Shown in pieces: positions 27,524 through 39,211 of a DNA stretch of 64,000 nucleotides. A program made the position numbers and the translations under genes. Under the pieces are notes generated by a model, which ran no database searches, was not told the DNA's origin, and worked only from the letters and a program-made list of their open reading frames with translations. Positions within the stretch are counted from its first letter, which is position 1; each line of letters begins with the position of its first letter. This DNA comes from Daphnia carinata (lineage: Eukaryota > Arthropoda > Branchiopoda > Diplostraca > Daphniidae): NCBI RefSeq assembly GCF_022539665.2, contig NC_081339.1, forward strand, positions 1,116,001 through 1,180,000, read 5' to 3'.

Positions 27524-28618
27524 GTTTGTCGAGTATACAGGCGAAGCGCACAAACTTCGAAAGCTTTTTCTATAAAGTACTACATATAATATATAAATAA
27601 TATAAAAAATTTTTGCTTATCGATAGGTAATAGTAACAATATGTACATTCGTCTACCATAGGCCCCTTTACCTTGGTAGGACCAGGACCACACATAAAGG
27701 ACCGATCAATCAAATACTGATATTTTAAATCAGAATTTATCGCATAACCAGGCGCCTTAAGTGAGAGAAAACTTTAGTTGGGTTCGATTTATGCAGTCAT
27801 GACAATACTCAATTTTTTTAAATACTCCAGTTTGTGATCTTTGCAGCTCCAAACATATACTAAATTGTTCGGGCAACCTATGGTACTGTCATTAAGGAAT
27901 GGTGTTCTTCCATGGTATAATTTTCGTTTTTTGGGCATGTCGATGGCATATCTTCTGAAAACTGTAGCCAGGTCCTGGATTTATAAATGAATGATTGACG
28001 ATAAAAATAATATTAATACAAAGAAAACAAAACGAAATAAAAACAGCAAATTTACAAATATTTCATCATTTTTTTTTATTTATTTATTTTTTTTTTTTTA
28101 ATGAAAACATAAGAATGCGTAGTTGGAGGAACATTGAACGAAGTCAACATAATAATAAAAAAAAAATTAAACAAAAAGACGTATCAACTTTTTCTGAGAC
28201 AGCGAATCTAATTTAGCTCCATAACCTAAAACCTTTGGGAGTGAGGTCAAGATTAAACTGAACAAACTAGTTTAGAAACAACACTGGAAGGCATTACCAA
28301 ACCCTGAATGGGGTTATTTAAAAAGCACGACATTAATATTCTACGTTGATGTCCCCAAACCAAAAACACTCCGCCGCTATGTACAAAGCACATTTCACTA
28401 TTGTTGGAGACCGTAAGCTAGATGAACCTCGGCGAAAGAACAGCTATACAGTTTATGTAGAACGAGTATATACAGCCATTTGAAAGTGCTTTCATTCGGG
28501 AAAAGAGGAATTTGCCGCAGATCTATCGTTGCGTGAGACCAGTTCTAACAGAGTTGGCCGATTGTAATCGTCCAAGCTCCATTGTTTGTGTTTTGTCATT
28601 TGTTGCAACGTCATTCCG
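27524..28618. other. AT-rich spacer and likely 3' UTR of the BTB-zinc finger gene
   Basis: No coding sequence recognised. Poly(T) and poly(A) runs lie at 28,068-28,100 and 28,158-28,167. The part nearest 28,618 is presumably the 3' UTR of the gene ending there on the minus strand, but no cleavage signal was pinned down. Confidence 0.45.
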
Positions 28619-31600
28619 TCATTTGGCGACTATGATCTTGTGAATGTGACGCATGTGTTTCTGTAAATGGGCCTTCTGACGGAAGGACCAGGAACACAGG
28701 TCGCACTTGAAAGGTTTCGTTCCAGAATGAATCATAGAATGGACAGCTAAATTGCTAGATGAGGTGAACATTTTACGACACACTTGACAGCTGTAACCCT
28801 CCTTACCACTGCGCTTCGAATTGATGTTATTTGAACTACCGCAGTTACCATTTTTGCTAGTGCTCAAATTAGTAGGCATCATATCTTCATCTTCGTCCTC
28901 CTCGTCGTCTTCGTCCTCACAGCGCACACCAATTGAATTGCGGTTAAAGCTTGCATCATTGTGGTTACCCATATTCAATCCTCCATGTGAATTGAAAAAG
29001 CCTTGGAGGCATTGAAGCTCAGCAACAGCCGCTGCTGCGCTGTGTTTCCCAGCTAAGTTCCACGATTTGTTGTCTAGAGTGGCACCTCCGTGGGACGGGG
29101 ATGTGTTTGAGTTCCAGGGCGTTCAGAACTCGCCAAGGCATTTGGTACGCCCAGGTGAGATGGCAAAACTATTGTGTAACTCTGCTGAACAAGGCTTTCT
29201 TGAAGAACGGCTTCCAGATAAGTGCGCCGAGGATCTGGGTTTGTTCCGGTTCCAGATCCAATGGCCGGTAGGAGAAGCATTTTGTCCGCAAGATTCATCC
29301 GCATGTCGGACACTCCCGATGGTGCACCGCCTTGTTGTAACAAAAGACCTTCCCTGCCTAAAAAAATTACGAAGAAAAAAGAGAAAAAAAAAAACGAAAA
29401 CTAAAGTTTCAATCCGTATAAATCCGATATTATGGTGGATTTTATGTTTAGTGTTCAGGAGAATTCGATTAGCGATTGATGAACTTCTGCTTTGCATACA
29501 GTCCAGTCACTCAGTAGATGGCAACTGAGTATGTTTCCACTATTTTTGTTTTACGTCACAATTACTTTATATATAATATATATGTTTAAACAACAAGAAA
29601 ATTGCCAACTTCCTTATGTCAGATGCGTGCAAGAGTGAGACAAATGATTCCCTTAATCACAATTCATGGCACTCCTTGAGGTACCACCCGCTGGAGGCAG
29701 CGCTAGCCACCCGTATTGGTTTGCTTGTTTGTTTGTTTTTACATAAGAAAATAATCCAACAGATGGCGTTTACAACTACTAGAATTTCTTAATTTCTAAA
29801 AATATTCAGTCTAATGAAACCTAACGTTAAGTGAGCAAATCAATTCTTTAAATGGGACGTGGCTACAGTAATATGTCGTGTTCGTTGTCATCACCGATCG
29901 CACTGCCCCATGTTTGTTTGCATCTGGTCTTTTTGTTGTTATCATTTAACGAAAAATGCACTTGATAAGGGCGTTCGCATCTCTTTGGTGTGGTGTACGA
30001 GATTTCGAATTGAATTCAAAAATGATTTTTTTGTGATTTGACTGAAGAAACATGAAATTTCTTTTTAGCCAACTACTATTTTATAATTCTTTCAAAATGC
30101 GATACTTGTGTAAGTGTGCGAGATTTTTTAAGCTTTACAACCCTCTGACCTGATGTGTTATTTTACCTCTGAATGCTTCAAATGTAATAGAAGGTAACAC
30201 CAGTAGCCAGAACACCCAGAAGGATAGCTTTTCAAGACCATGCTTTTAACACATCGAGCAACTGCCTACGGAACACTAACGAAGTATTATCCGATCTACG
30301 AAAAGGCAAAGAGTCCAGCTCGGTGCAAAGTTTTTGATATATTGGTAGCTTGGATGGAAAGATAAATAAAGTAAAATAGCGGGGCTCGTATTTTTTTTTT
30401 TTTATGTTCTTTCGTGGTAAAGTTCAGTATTTGCTACGATCAAACAACGCGAAAGATCCCAGGTTCTACTCTTACCCTGCTGCCATCTGGATGAATCCCA
30501 CAAATCAACTAGAACTCACCGAAAGGCGAAATAGTATGATAAAAACGACATTGCATTACCGATAGCCTTGGCCATGTACCATTGGTTTTTAATTAGTGAT
30601 TTTATATTCCCAGTTGGCTTTGCAAACGTACGACGAAAGAAAAGTAAAAAAAAAGTCTGGTTACCTTGGTGTGGCTCGACGGACTCACTGCTTTCAAAAC
30701 TATTGTCGTGTTCCGGAGACGGAGAGATCTTTTCTTCTTCGAGACTTGATCTGGATCTGGTGTGGTTCGAATCCGGCTTGAGGCTTAGATCAATTTCACG
30801 ATCTCGGTCGTCTAATGTGTCAATAGCCATTTCCACATCTGAATTTGCTGAGCTATACGATTTTCCCGAGTTGTTTTGTCGGTTGTATTGGTTTGCATCG
30901 GCAATGCGACTACTGAGATTACGGTTATGATTGACAGCCAATTCCAGTGAAAACGGATGACATCCTCGTAGGGCCGGGTGTTGATAATAACTAACGGTGG
31001 AGGCGCGAGGCTCAGAAAGTCGTGTCACAAGCGGGCCACGATCCCTGAACGAATGATTTGAGAAGGCGCTGAAATCAGGTGGACTGGAGTTGCAAGGCTT
31101 GGGACGAGTACAGTTGACGTTTTCGGTTTTGGTCTGTAATTGGCAGATCGATTGTTTGGTCTCCATTAATTAGACCGACAGGCGTTTTGCATTAAAATCA
31201 TTTTCATGAAAAGAACTGATTCCCATCCAAGACATACCTCAGGTTTAGCTGCAAGATTCATTGGTCTATCGTTGGATTCATCAGTGGAGTCATCTTTAGC
31301 AGTCTCTCCTCGAGGAAGGTTTTCATCGGCGATGGAATTATTTTCTGAGAACGCTGTTGGACCGACCTCGGCATCCCTATGACAAGTGTTGAATAAATCT
31401 TTCCGGGATTCGTCAGGATGTTCGTCTTCGGACACATGGTCAGATTCATTTCGATCGCTGGAATCCAACTCGGGCGAGTCGGAGCGCGCGGTGGCGACGG
31501 AGGGGTAGGACCATTCCCTCCACGTACTCCGGCTACGCACAGCTGAGCAGCCAAATCCAGTAGAGCTGCAGTCCGTCTCGGCGGAAGGACGACCTCACCC

Positions 31601-31969
31601 TGGTAGATGAATTGCAGCAGGAGTCTCATGTCTTCTGCTTTGACTTCTGGGAGCAGCAGAGTTGTGTCTTGGCCTTCGGCTTCAGCCAGCAAGTTGGCCA
31701 GCAATGGGCTCATGCTCGCCAAAACAAGTCTGACCGATGCGCCAAACGAAAATGCAACAAAATTTTATCTTCGCTCTACATCGTTTAATGTTAATGAGTA
31801 ACTATTACCGATGAGCATGCAAAACACGATCCTCGCAGAAGATAATGACATCAGTGAAACGGTCACGCGCCCAACAGGCAGCTGCCATTTTCGTTAAGGC
31901 TTCATCGTGGCGAACCCATCCGAGGGACACGTGGTGGCGATTTGTTCCACAGATCGTTGCGGCTCCCAT
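28619..31969 (-). CDS. BTB domain, two C2H2 zinc fingers: transcription factor
   Basis: Exons (right to left): 31,969-31,809, 31,729-31,238, 31,160-30,665 and 29,357-28,619. Exon 1 starts at an ATG and with exon 2 encodes a BTB domain (FTDVIIFCEDRVLHAHR, LVLASMSPLLANLL, MRLLLQFIYQGEV, LLDLAAQLCVAGV). BTB domains dimerise and recruit corepressors. Exons 2-3 encode an acidic, Ser-rich linker. Exon 4 ends with an Asp/Glu run and two C2H2 fingers (YSCQVCRKMFTSSSNLAVH and FKCDLCSWSFRQKAHLQKH). The listed junctions agree in phase; intron 3 is 1,307 nt and the others 79-87 nt. Twice the frame jumps inside a listed exon, after CVAG in exon 2 and in the first half of exon 4. Introns of 59 nt (GTACGT...CCCGAG) and 56 nt (GTTCTG...CTCTAG) would restore a product of about 590 residues; single-base sequence errors would also explain them. 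A nuclear regulator is likely; I cannot name the orthologue. Confidence 0.85.
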
Positions 31970-32695
31970 GGTGCAAAAATCGGTGGCAAAACTAAAACAA
32001 TCAGTTAAGATGTGTTACAAAAGCTGTTCTTCAAATCAAATAAAAAAATGATCAATTTAAAAAATAATAGTAAATCCAAAGAGCTCCTTTTTCTAAGTAA
32101 CATACACGTCTGTAAAATCTTGAGCTTCTAACATACAGCGAACTCCCCTTACAAGTTAACTGGCACTTTCTAGAGTGGCAGTGGGTGAAAGTGGTTTTCA
32201 AGGATACCCAGCCGAGGGTCATACAAAAGCGTTAATCGCAACCTAAACTCGAAAACATTACACTTTTAAACATTTGATTGCCATCATGGAATTGAACAGA
32301 TAAAACAAAATGTGATGATACGTATGATTTTGTTTTCTTTTGATCTAACGAAATGTTTAGAATCGGTGATGAAAACGCACGAAGCGATTGTTTACCCAAA
32401 GTAAGTGGACAAGATAACCAGATGGAAAAACGCGGTGAAACGTGACGGAAAAAAATTATCCAATGGAAAATGTGAGGGAAATCCGTTAAGTTGTAATTCA
32501 CTTTCTAGTTGAAGATGAAAGCGCGTTAACTGGCGCGCGCACACACACACGAACACGACGCATACCACGCATAGGATTGAACAGTTCGTCCGACAACAAA
32601 CGTGCCTCTCACTCTGTCCACCGACTCGCGTTCAAAAAAGCTTAGAAAGTGAAAGTGAGTCGATGAGGCCGTGTGAGGGAGGGAAGGAGGGACCG

Positions 32696-32700
<5 letters not shown>

Positions 32701-32727
<27 letters not shown>
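32701..32727. repeat. (GA)n microsatellite
   Basis: About 13 uninterrupted GA dinucleotides, roughly 730 bp upstream of the BTB-zinc finger start codon. GAGA tracts often mark arthropod promoters bound by GAGA factor. That role is inferred from position only. Confidence 0.9.
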
Positions 32728-32728
<1 letters not shown>

Positions 32729-35517
32729 TCGTTTTTTTTCCATTCTTTTCTTTTCTATTCTTTTCTTCGGAAGGAGGGAAGAAATGGCAGAAAAAAGAAC
32801 AGTGAGAGAAGGGGCTGCATGGGGAGAAGAAGCAAGAAGGTAAAAAACGAGACGAAAGTGTGTTCGCTGATTCGCTATAATACGTACGTACACACAGAGG
32901 AACTTATTCCAGACACCTCCGACGCTTTTCACAACGTTCTCACGCTTTTCTATCACCAAATTTTAATTGTTGTTTGTAATTTACTTTTTTATTGGTTGTG
33001 TTTCATTTCAATCGGATTTGATGAATGATTAACGAAACGTTATAATGCTCAAATTCCTTTCCGTTGACGCTTGATTGTGGTAAGGCTCGTAATCATTCAG
33101 AACTAGTTGGCTGCATTTGAAAATACATAATTTCTATGATAGAGCAGGACGGTGTATGCTAGAGACTTTCAAAGGAAAGCGCAAGAAAGAAACCTGTGCG
33201 GAAAGATTTGTGGCAGAAGTAGTTTATATCAGTTGGCCTGCTCCGGCGCTTTTGAAAAGTGAAAGTCCATCGCAGCATATACCTGACCTTCCTCTTTAAA
33301 AAATATATTCGTAATGACGAAATTCCTCGGAAAGATCCTTTTCCTTTCGACGGTGTTGAGCAGATAAATGTGCCGATTCCGAAGTTATGTCTTGATTTAA
33401 GTAATATGTTGCAGTAAAAAAAAAATTAGGCTAGTTCAACCAAGGGCACATGTGGGCATTTTCAAACGGAAGGAAAAAAAAATCAAAGCAAAAAAAAAAA
33501 CGTATGGTGGCATTTGAAAAGTGAAGCATAATTGGATGCAGTTGAGTTTCATTTATCACGATGGACCTTAACCAAAATCCCTGCCAACTTTGCCTATTTT
33601 TCAGTTTACTGCTGGAACGTTTTCTTATGCAATTGACATGTTCTCGTAGGTAAATAAAATGAGGTTTCTGGTGGTGTCATAAAAGTAAACTGGAACAAGC
33701 TATTTTCTAGGAGAAGAGAAAGCGGAGCGGGCGTTTGAATTTTTAATTGGGTCGAGGTTTGTTCGTTTGTTCACGTCGCTTTCACTGGGTTGTCTAACTG
33801 CTGTTTACCAATTTCATAGTGAAAGTAGAGTCGAAAGTGAAAAGCTTGACATTCTACAGTTTGGACACTTCAGTGTCGACTTTTCTATTTTGAATCTCTG
33901 AAAAATATGCACGACAAAAATAAAGCACAAAAAATACGGCTTTACGAGAGAGTTTGTCAACGACAGAAAAACATTATAATAAAGGGCAGTAAAAGCAGAA
34001 GAGTGAAAAATGAACAGGGAAAATGTTGTTTCCTTTTAGCAAGAGGCCTTAGCAAAAAAGTCTGCAGCAGACGAGGACGCATGTAAGCCTCGACAACAAA
34101 AAAAAAACAAAAAAAAGGGGGGAGGGGGGAACGATGCATATAAAAACAGCAACGATCATTCGTGATGTTGCTGGCCTTGAACACTACCTGCAACTGCGCG
34201 ACAATGGATGCCCAACCCAGTCAAGAAGAAACGAGTTGCTGTATAGCTCGATTCCATCGCGTCGAAGCGAAAGTCATTTCCTCACGTTCCCACAGCATTT
34301 CTATCCCCCCAAAAAAACACTGATAGAATATCGAAGCAACCACCACCCCGGTGAAGGAAAAGAATGAAAAATCATGTAGGCGCACATCATCGAAGACTAT
34401 CTTTCGTTCTCTTTTTTTTTTTCTTCCCTTTTTTCTTTTATTTTTTTGCTCGATCGCCTCATTTTTCTTTTCGGAAGAAAATAACGAAAGGAAAAGATAG
34501 GATGCGAATGGCGAGGTCATACGCAGAAAGGAAAAGAGGTACGATTATGAGCAAAGGAGAAAAGTAAAAAGAGTCCCACCACTCCGGTATCAAAAAAAAA
34601 AAAAGGAAAAAAAAAGTTAAGGCGAAAGGCTTGGCTGACCTTGAATCCCTCGAGTTCTGTTCGCCTTTCTCTTCCATCTCGCTGTGAAAAAGTGCCGCAG
34701 GACAAAGCTGAAACGAAAACCACACCATTGCAAGGTTTCCATATTCTTGGCTCACTTCTTCGGCGTCTGCAACTACGGCGCTTGGCGAAGCTTAATTATC
34801 AAATCTTTTTATTAAACCGCAACATTTTCTATCAGAGGAATTAAGAATGCCCCCCCCCCACTAAAAAAAAATAAAAATAAACGAAATAGACAATGCCAAT
34901 AGGTAACAAAGGTGTTAAGGAGATGTCCGTGAAACGAGAAAGCATTTGTAGACTGCCTACTTTCTAACCTTACGTCAGTCTCACTCAACGAAATATCGCC
35001 ATCATTTCTTCTTTTTTTTTTTTCGAAAGTTGCTGGTTATACCTGAGAGGCCGAGAGAATGAAGAAAGTTGAATCGTGCACTACACCACTTTCTCCTAAC
35101 CTGCTCCCACCACTCACTGTTAACAAACACTAAATGGCATCTTTTCACCTTTATTATCAACAGACAAAACGGCCACAAATGAATAAAACAACTGCAGATT
35201 TGTCACAACCTCTTGTGCCATTACTTATGGTTTTTTTTTCTCGAAATGTTGTCGTCTATTATTTGTGCTTAAAAAAACTTAACAAATAATACATAATCAT
35301 AGTTAAGCCACCACAAAATAAAATTAAGAAACAGATAAACGTCAAGTTCGTATTGACTTTTCGTAGCACTGTGTTCTTAGCTCGTACATTAACTGCCGTC
35401 AAGGACATTTGAAAAGGTCTTTTTTTATTTTATTATATATATTTTTTTTTCCTCAACATTCAAATTCAAGGCCACGCGAAATGTCGGAGATGTAAATGGC
35501 CCTGGTCGGCAGCGACT

Positions 35518-35668
35518 GTTCCCCCTCCCCACCCTCTCCTTCTTTCCTCTCTCTTTCTCTCTCTCGCTCTTCTTTTTCCCATTCTCTTTCTGGCTTCCCC
35601 CTCCCGCCCCCCACACTCTCTCTTTTCCCTGTCTCTGTTTTACTTGCCCTCTTATTTTCCTCTCGCTT
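35518..35668. repeat. Polypyrimidine tract, CT-rich
   Basis: About 150 bp almost free of purines on the plus strand (CTCTCTTTCTCTCTCTCGCT, then CCCCCTCCCGCCCCCC). Open frames here on either strand are low-complexity artefacts. Confidence 0.85.
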
Positions 35669-38600
35669 TTTTTTCTCTCGACTGGCTGTTTGTGAAGACT
35701 TGAAACCAATGTCGATTTTCTCAATTTAGCCATTAGTGAAGATGGTGGCCGATTTCTGCTCACTTTCGGTCGCTCTCATTAACGCAAAAACATTTTTTTT
35801 TTTCGAAGCTTCTTTTCGATAACGTGTAGACAAGCAACGATTCGAAGGCATTTTACATTGGCCAAAATTTGACCTTGATGGTTGTCTGGAGACGGTGTCT
35901 TTACTGCTACCGATGTGTTTCGGAATTTTCGGTAAACAGATAGCTCTGCTTTCGTTAAACACAATTCCTTTTATAGCAGACAGTCAAAAGCTAAAATCGA
36001 ACACCAAGTTTCTACAAATAACACTTACGTACGAAGTGTGTTAGCTACGTTTTTTCCTATGGCCTATAGTTACCTATTAAGGAAGAGCATACGGCATGCG
36101 TTAGGTTCTGGTTACCAATGAAAAGCTCTAGACCTGAAAATCAGCCCATTAGGCATCCACCGTTGGGAGAAACGAAACGCTGACGAAAGAGAAAGCTTTC
36201 GGGTGAAAAAAAAAAGAAATTGTAGAGAGAAAGGAGATTATTTGGATTTTGTATGGTGGTCTATGCCAAAGAAACTGGCAAAGAGGAAAACAATGAACAG
36301 CGACGAGTATAGAAGAAGAAAGAAAGAGAGAAAGAGAGAGAAAAAAAAAGTAAAGATAACAATCGGGTCAAATTCGTGCAGCATAACGATTTCGCTTGCG
36401 AGAGAAAACTGGCTGGTTGCGGCAGCGAACGAAAGAGCGTGCGCCACTTTCACTTTGTCTTGGTCATTGAGATCATGCCATCCACAGCCCCTATTTTCCA
36501 ACACCTTCCGCTGCAGTGAAAGCCATCAAATTGTAAAGATTTCATCGCTCATCTTTTGTGCGCTTTAATCTGTCTAAATAGAAGGCGTCGAACAGGAAAA
36601 CTTTTTCCGCCTTAATTTCAAATGAGATAATTGACCGTCGAATACAATAGATTTTACAGTCATTTTTTTGTATAAAGTAATTACAAACAAAAAAAAAACC
36701 TATAAAAGAGAGTTCATTCAATCGCCCCGAAAATCAACAGTCAAACTGTATAAGGAGGCGCACAAGTAGTCTAATCTAAATCGGATGGCCTTCAGGTAGT
36801 CGATGGCGAACGAGTACTGTGTTCACCATCCATTTGGCAAAAAATACTCAAGGTATCCTTCACGTTTTCTTTAAGCCAAGAATAAGACTAGGCCTTGGTG
36901 ATATAGAACGAAGATAAACTAACTCGCCCATCTGTTCTGTACATATGCTGTAGGCCTATCAAAAGTATTGGGCACAGTGTGCAACTTGTATCGCAAATAA
37001 AGTAGTCTACAATGAATTAGCTAAGATTTGTTTTTTTTTTTTTTGTTTTTTTTTGACCGGCTCCCAAATAAGATGATTGCACTTACCTAGAGCAACGCTA
37101 GCGTTAAAAACAAGCAAAATCCTGTGTTGCACTTGCTTTCCTCAACGGAAGCCGAACTTTATCCTACGGGTGATTAGGTAGTTATCCGCCAACACTTGTA
37201 AGATGACACAGCCAAACACTGCGCTTGAAGAGGAGCAGCACATGAGGTGCGTGTCTTGCTCGGCCAACGTTTTCGAAACGAATGTTATAAGACACAGAGA
37301 GGACAGGGCAAACGAGGGACGGGGAAAAAAAAATAGAGTTTGCAGTTTTGTCTTGCAGTCGATTTAATGTGTGACCAATCTATGACGAGACGTTTTGGAC
37401 ACTACAGCGATGTGGCGACGAAAAAGACTGGCAAGCGAATTATTCGTCTTTCCAGCGGCAAGCGTTCAAGTCTACAGTCGGTTGCCTAGTTCTCCTTTCC
37501 ACCTTCACCGTATTACTCCTCCCTTGTCGCAATTTGAGAAAGCCAGAAAGAGTGAAAAGGTGGCGGGTCCGCAACGCGGGCGGAGCTTAGGCAACCAATC
37601 AAGATCATCAGCAACTGTAGACCATTTCGATGCCGAAAGCCATCCCCATCAAACAACACGTTAGTTAGTTGGCAAAAATTTGCAACATTTTCTAGAGCAC
37701 ATGGGTAACCGTAGCCGTAAATGCTTTCAGGATTAGGGAAAAGTGGGAGTGTGCACTGAAATAGTTGTCTACCGCACTGGCCCGCACTAACTTTGATTAT
37801 AGTTCTAGGCAATTCAGTGAGGTCTAAAATGGTGCAATACTTTGTCGTTGGTTTAATAAACAATTTCCGCCATCTTTTTCTATAGTCTCCCAAGATATGT
37901 AATAAGTAATGGCTCATCATAATTGACTGGTAAGATTTTGCTTACGTTTTTTTATTCGGCTCGCAATAAGGCACGATACGTTGCATTAAATACACATTTA
38001 ACTACAACGGACAGCGAACGTGCATAATATGTTGTAGTTCATAAATGAATTTCGTCGACAAGAAAAACATCTTTAATTGGAATTTGGGGTGAAATTAGGA
38101 ATACGTCTCAGAGAAAAGCGAAAACAGCCAATAGAGTTTAAGAGAAAGGCAGCCCTTGATTTCTCATCCCCCCCCCCAAAAAAAAACAGAAAAGAACAAA
38201 AAAAAAAAAAAAAAAAGGAAAAAAAACTTTCCCTTTTTCAGTTCCCTTTCTATTGGTTGAGAGCCATGGAAATGTAGCCATTCGTGACATTTTTCCAGCC
38301 ACATAGAAGGAACGATGAAATGCGTCAAACATAAAAAAACAGAAAAAAAATTCTAAAAAAATAAATGAGGAAAATCAAATATGCAGATAAAGACAATAAT
38401 GGAAAGGTACGGGCGAAAGGAACTATGAAATCACATCTGACACAAGAGAGTGCGAAAAGTACGGGTGTATTCAAGGAGAAATGGCGACATTTTGGAACAA
38501 ATAAAGAGCATCACGAATTTAGATGTTCACAAAAATTCCCTGTGTTATTTTAGTTGCGGCACTTTCTAGTTGAACACCTATGTCCCCTGAGCTGACCGTG

Positions 38601-39211
38601 GCCTGTTTTGCTAAGAGATTTGCTGTCACATCATTGGTTTGCCGTTCTGTCTTTTCCGATGTTTTCTCTCCCCATTTTCGGTGGCAAACATTTGGAAAAT
38701 ATCTGATCATTATTTACTCTTATAGCCATTACGTAGGCGAATGAAGAGACACCGATGCTTCAGCGGGAAGAACGTTCTTTTCCTAGCCACTATCAAGGCA
38801 CCATGATCATAGTCCACTGTACAGCCATTACTGTTATTTTTGAAGTATAATTTTCTTTAAATTAATAGGCGTGTATGACACAATCATTGTGAATTCAGCT
38901 AAAGGAGATAGGCGGCAATCTGTTCTCACTTTTTCTTATCGACCGTATGACAACGAAAAGAAAGGAAAAGTGAAAGCCAGCATGCAGAGGTACACGCCAG
39001 GCGTTTGGTATAGAAGGGGAAACGAGTCATAAATTGGGACTACTTTCTATTTTTGTGTATTCGAATGGCAAAGAACTGTTTTAGCAATCACAGCGCAAGT
39101 TTTCAAAAATACTCCTCCACTCACATGATGTTGATTTCCTATTGTAAACTGCAATATCCTTCAAAGTAAATTTCATGTCATTGCTTTTGGAGTACCTTAT
39201 AACTGATTGAA

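Larger units (their letters stand above)
31970..39211. other. Long non-coding interval with simple-sequence runs
   Basis: No coding exon recognised across 7.2 kb between the 5' end of the BTB-zinc finger gene and the 3' end of ULK3. A splice acceptor-like TTTTAG just upstream of the BTB start codon suggests a 5' UTR intron, so untranslated exons and the promoter probably lie here. On the minus strand, strong donor-like sites occur near 37,086 (CTAG|GTAAGT) and 36,027 (GTAC|GTAAGT). The interval has many A/T homopolymers, and GTGAAAGT/ACTTTCAC-type words recur (32,190, 32,646, 33,255, 33,817-33,840, 36,447, 38,967). Confidence 0.5.

Noticed and set aside
28821..29015. Plus-strand frame with a serine run
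   Set aside because: It is the antisense of the Asp/Glu-rich coding run of the BTB-zinc finger gene.
32642..38332. Numerous low-complexity frames (Ser/Leu, Lys/Arg or Phe-rich) between the BTB gene and ULK3
   Set aside because: They follow GA, CT, poly(A) and poly(T) runs, have no domain similarity and no consistent splice pattern.
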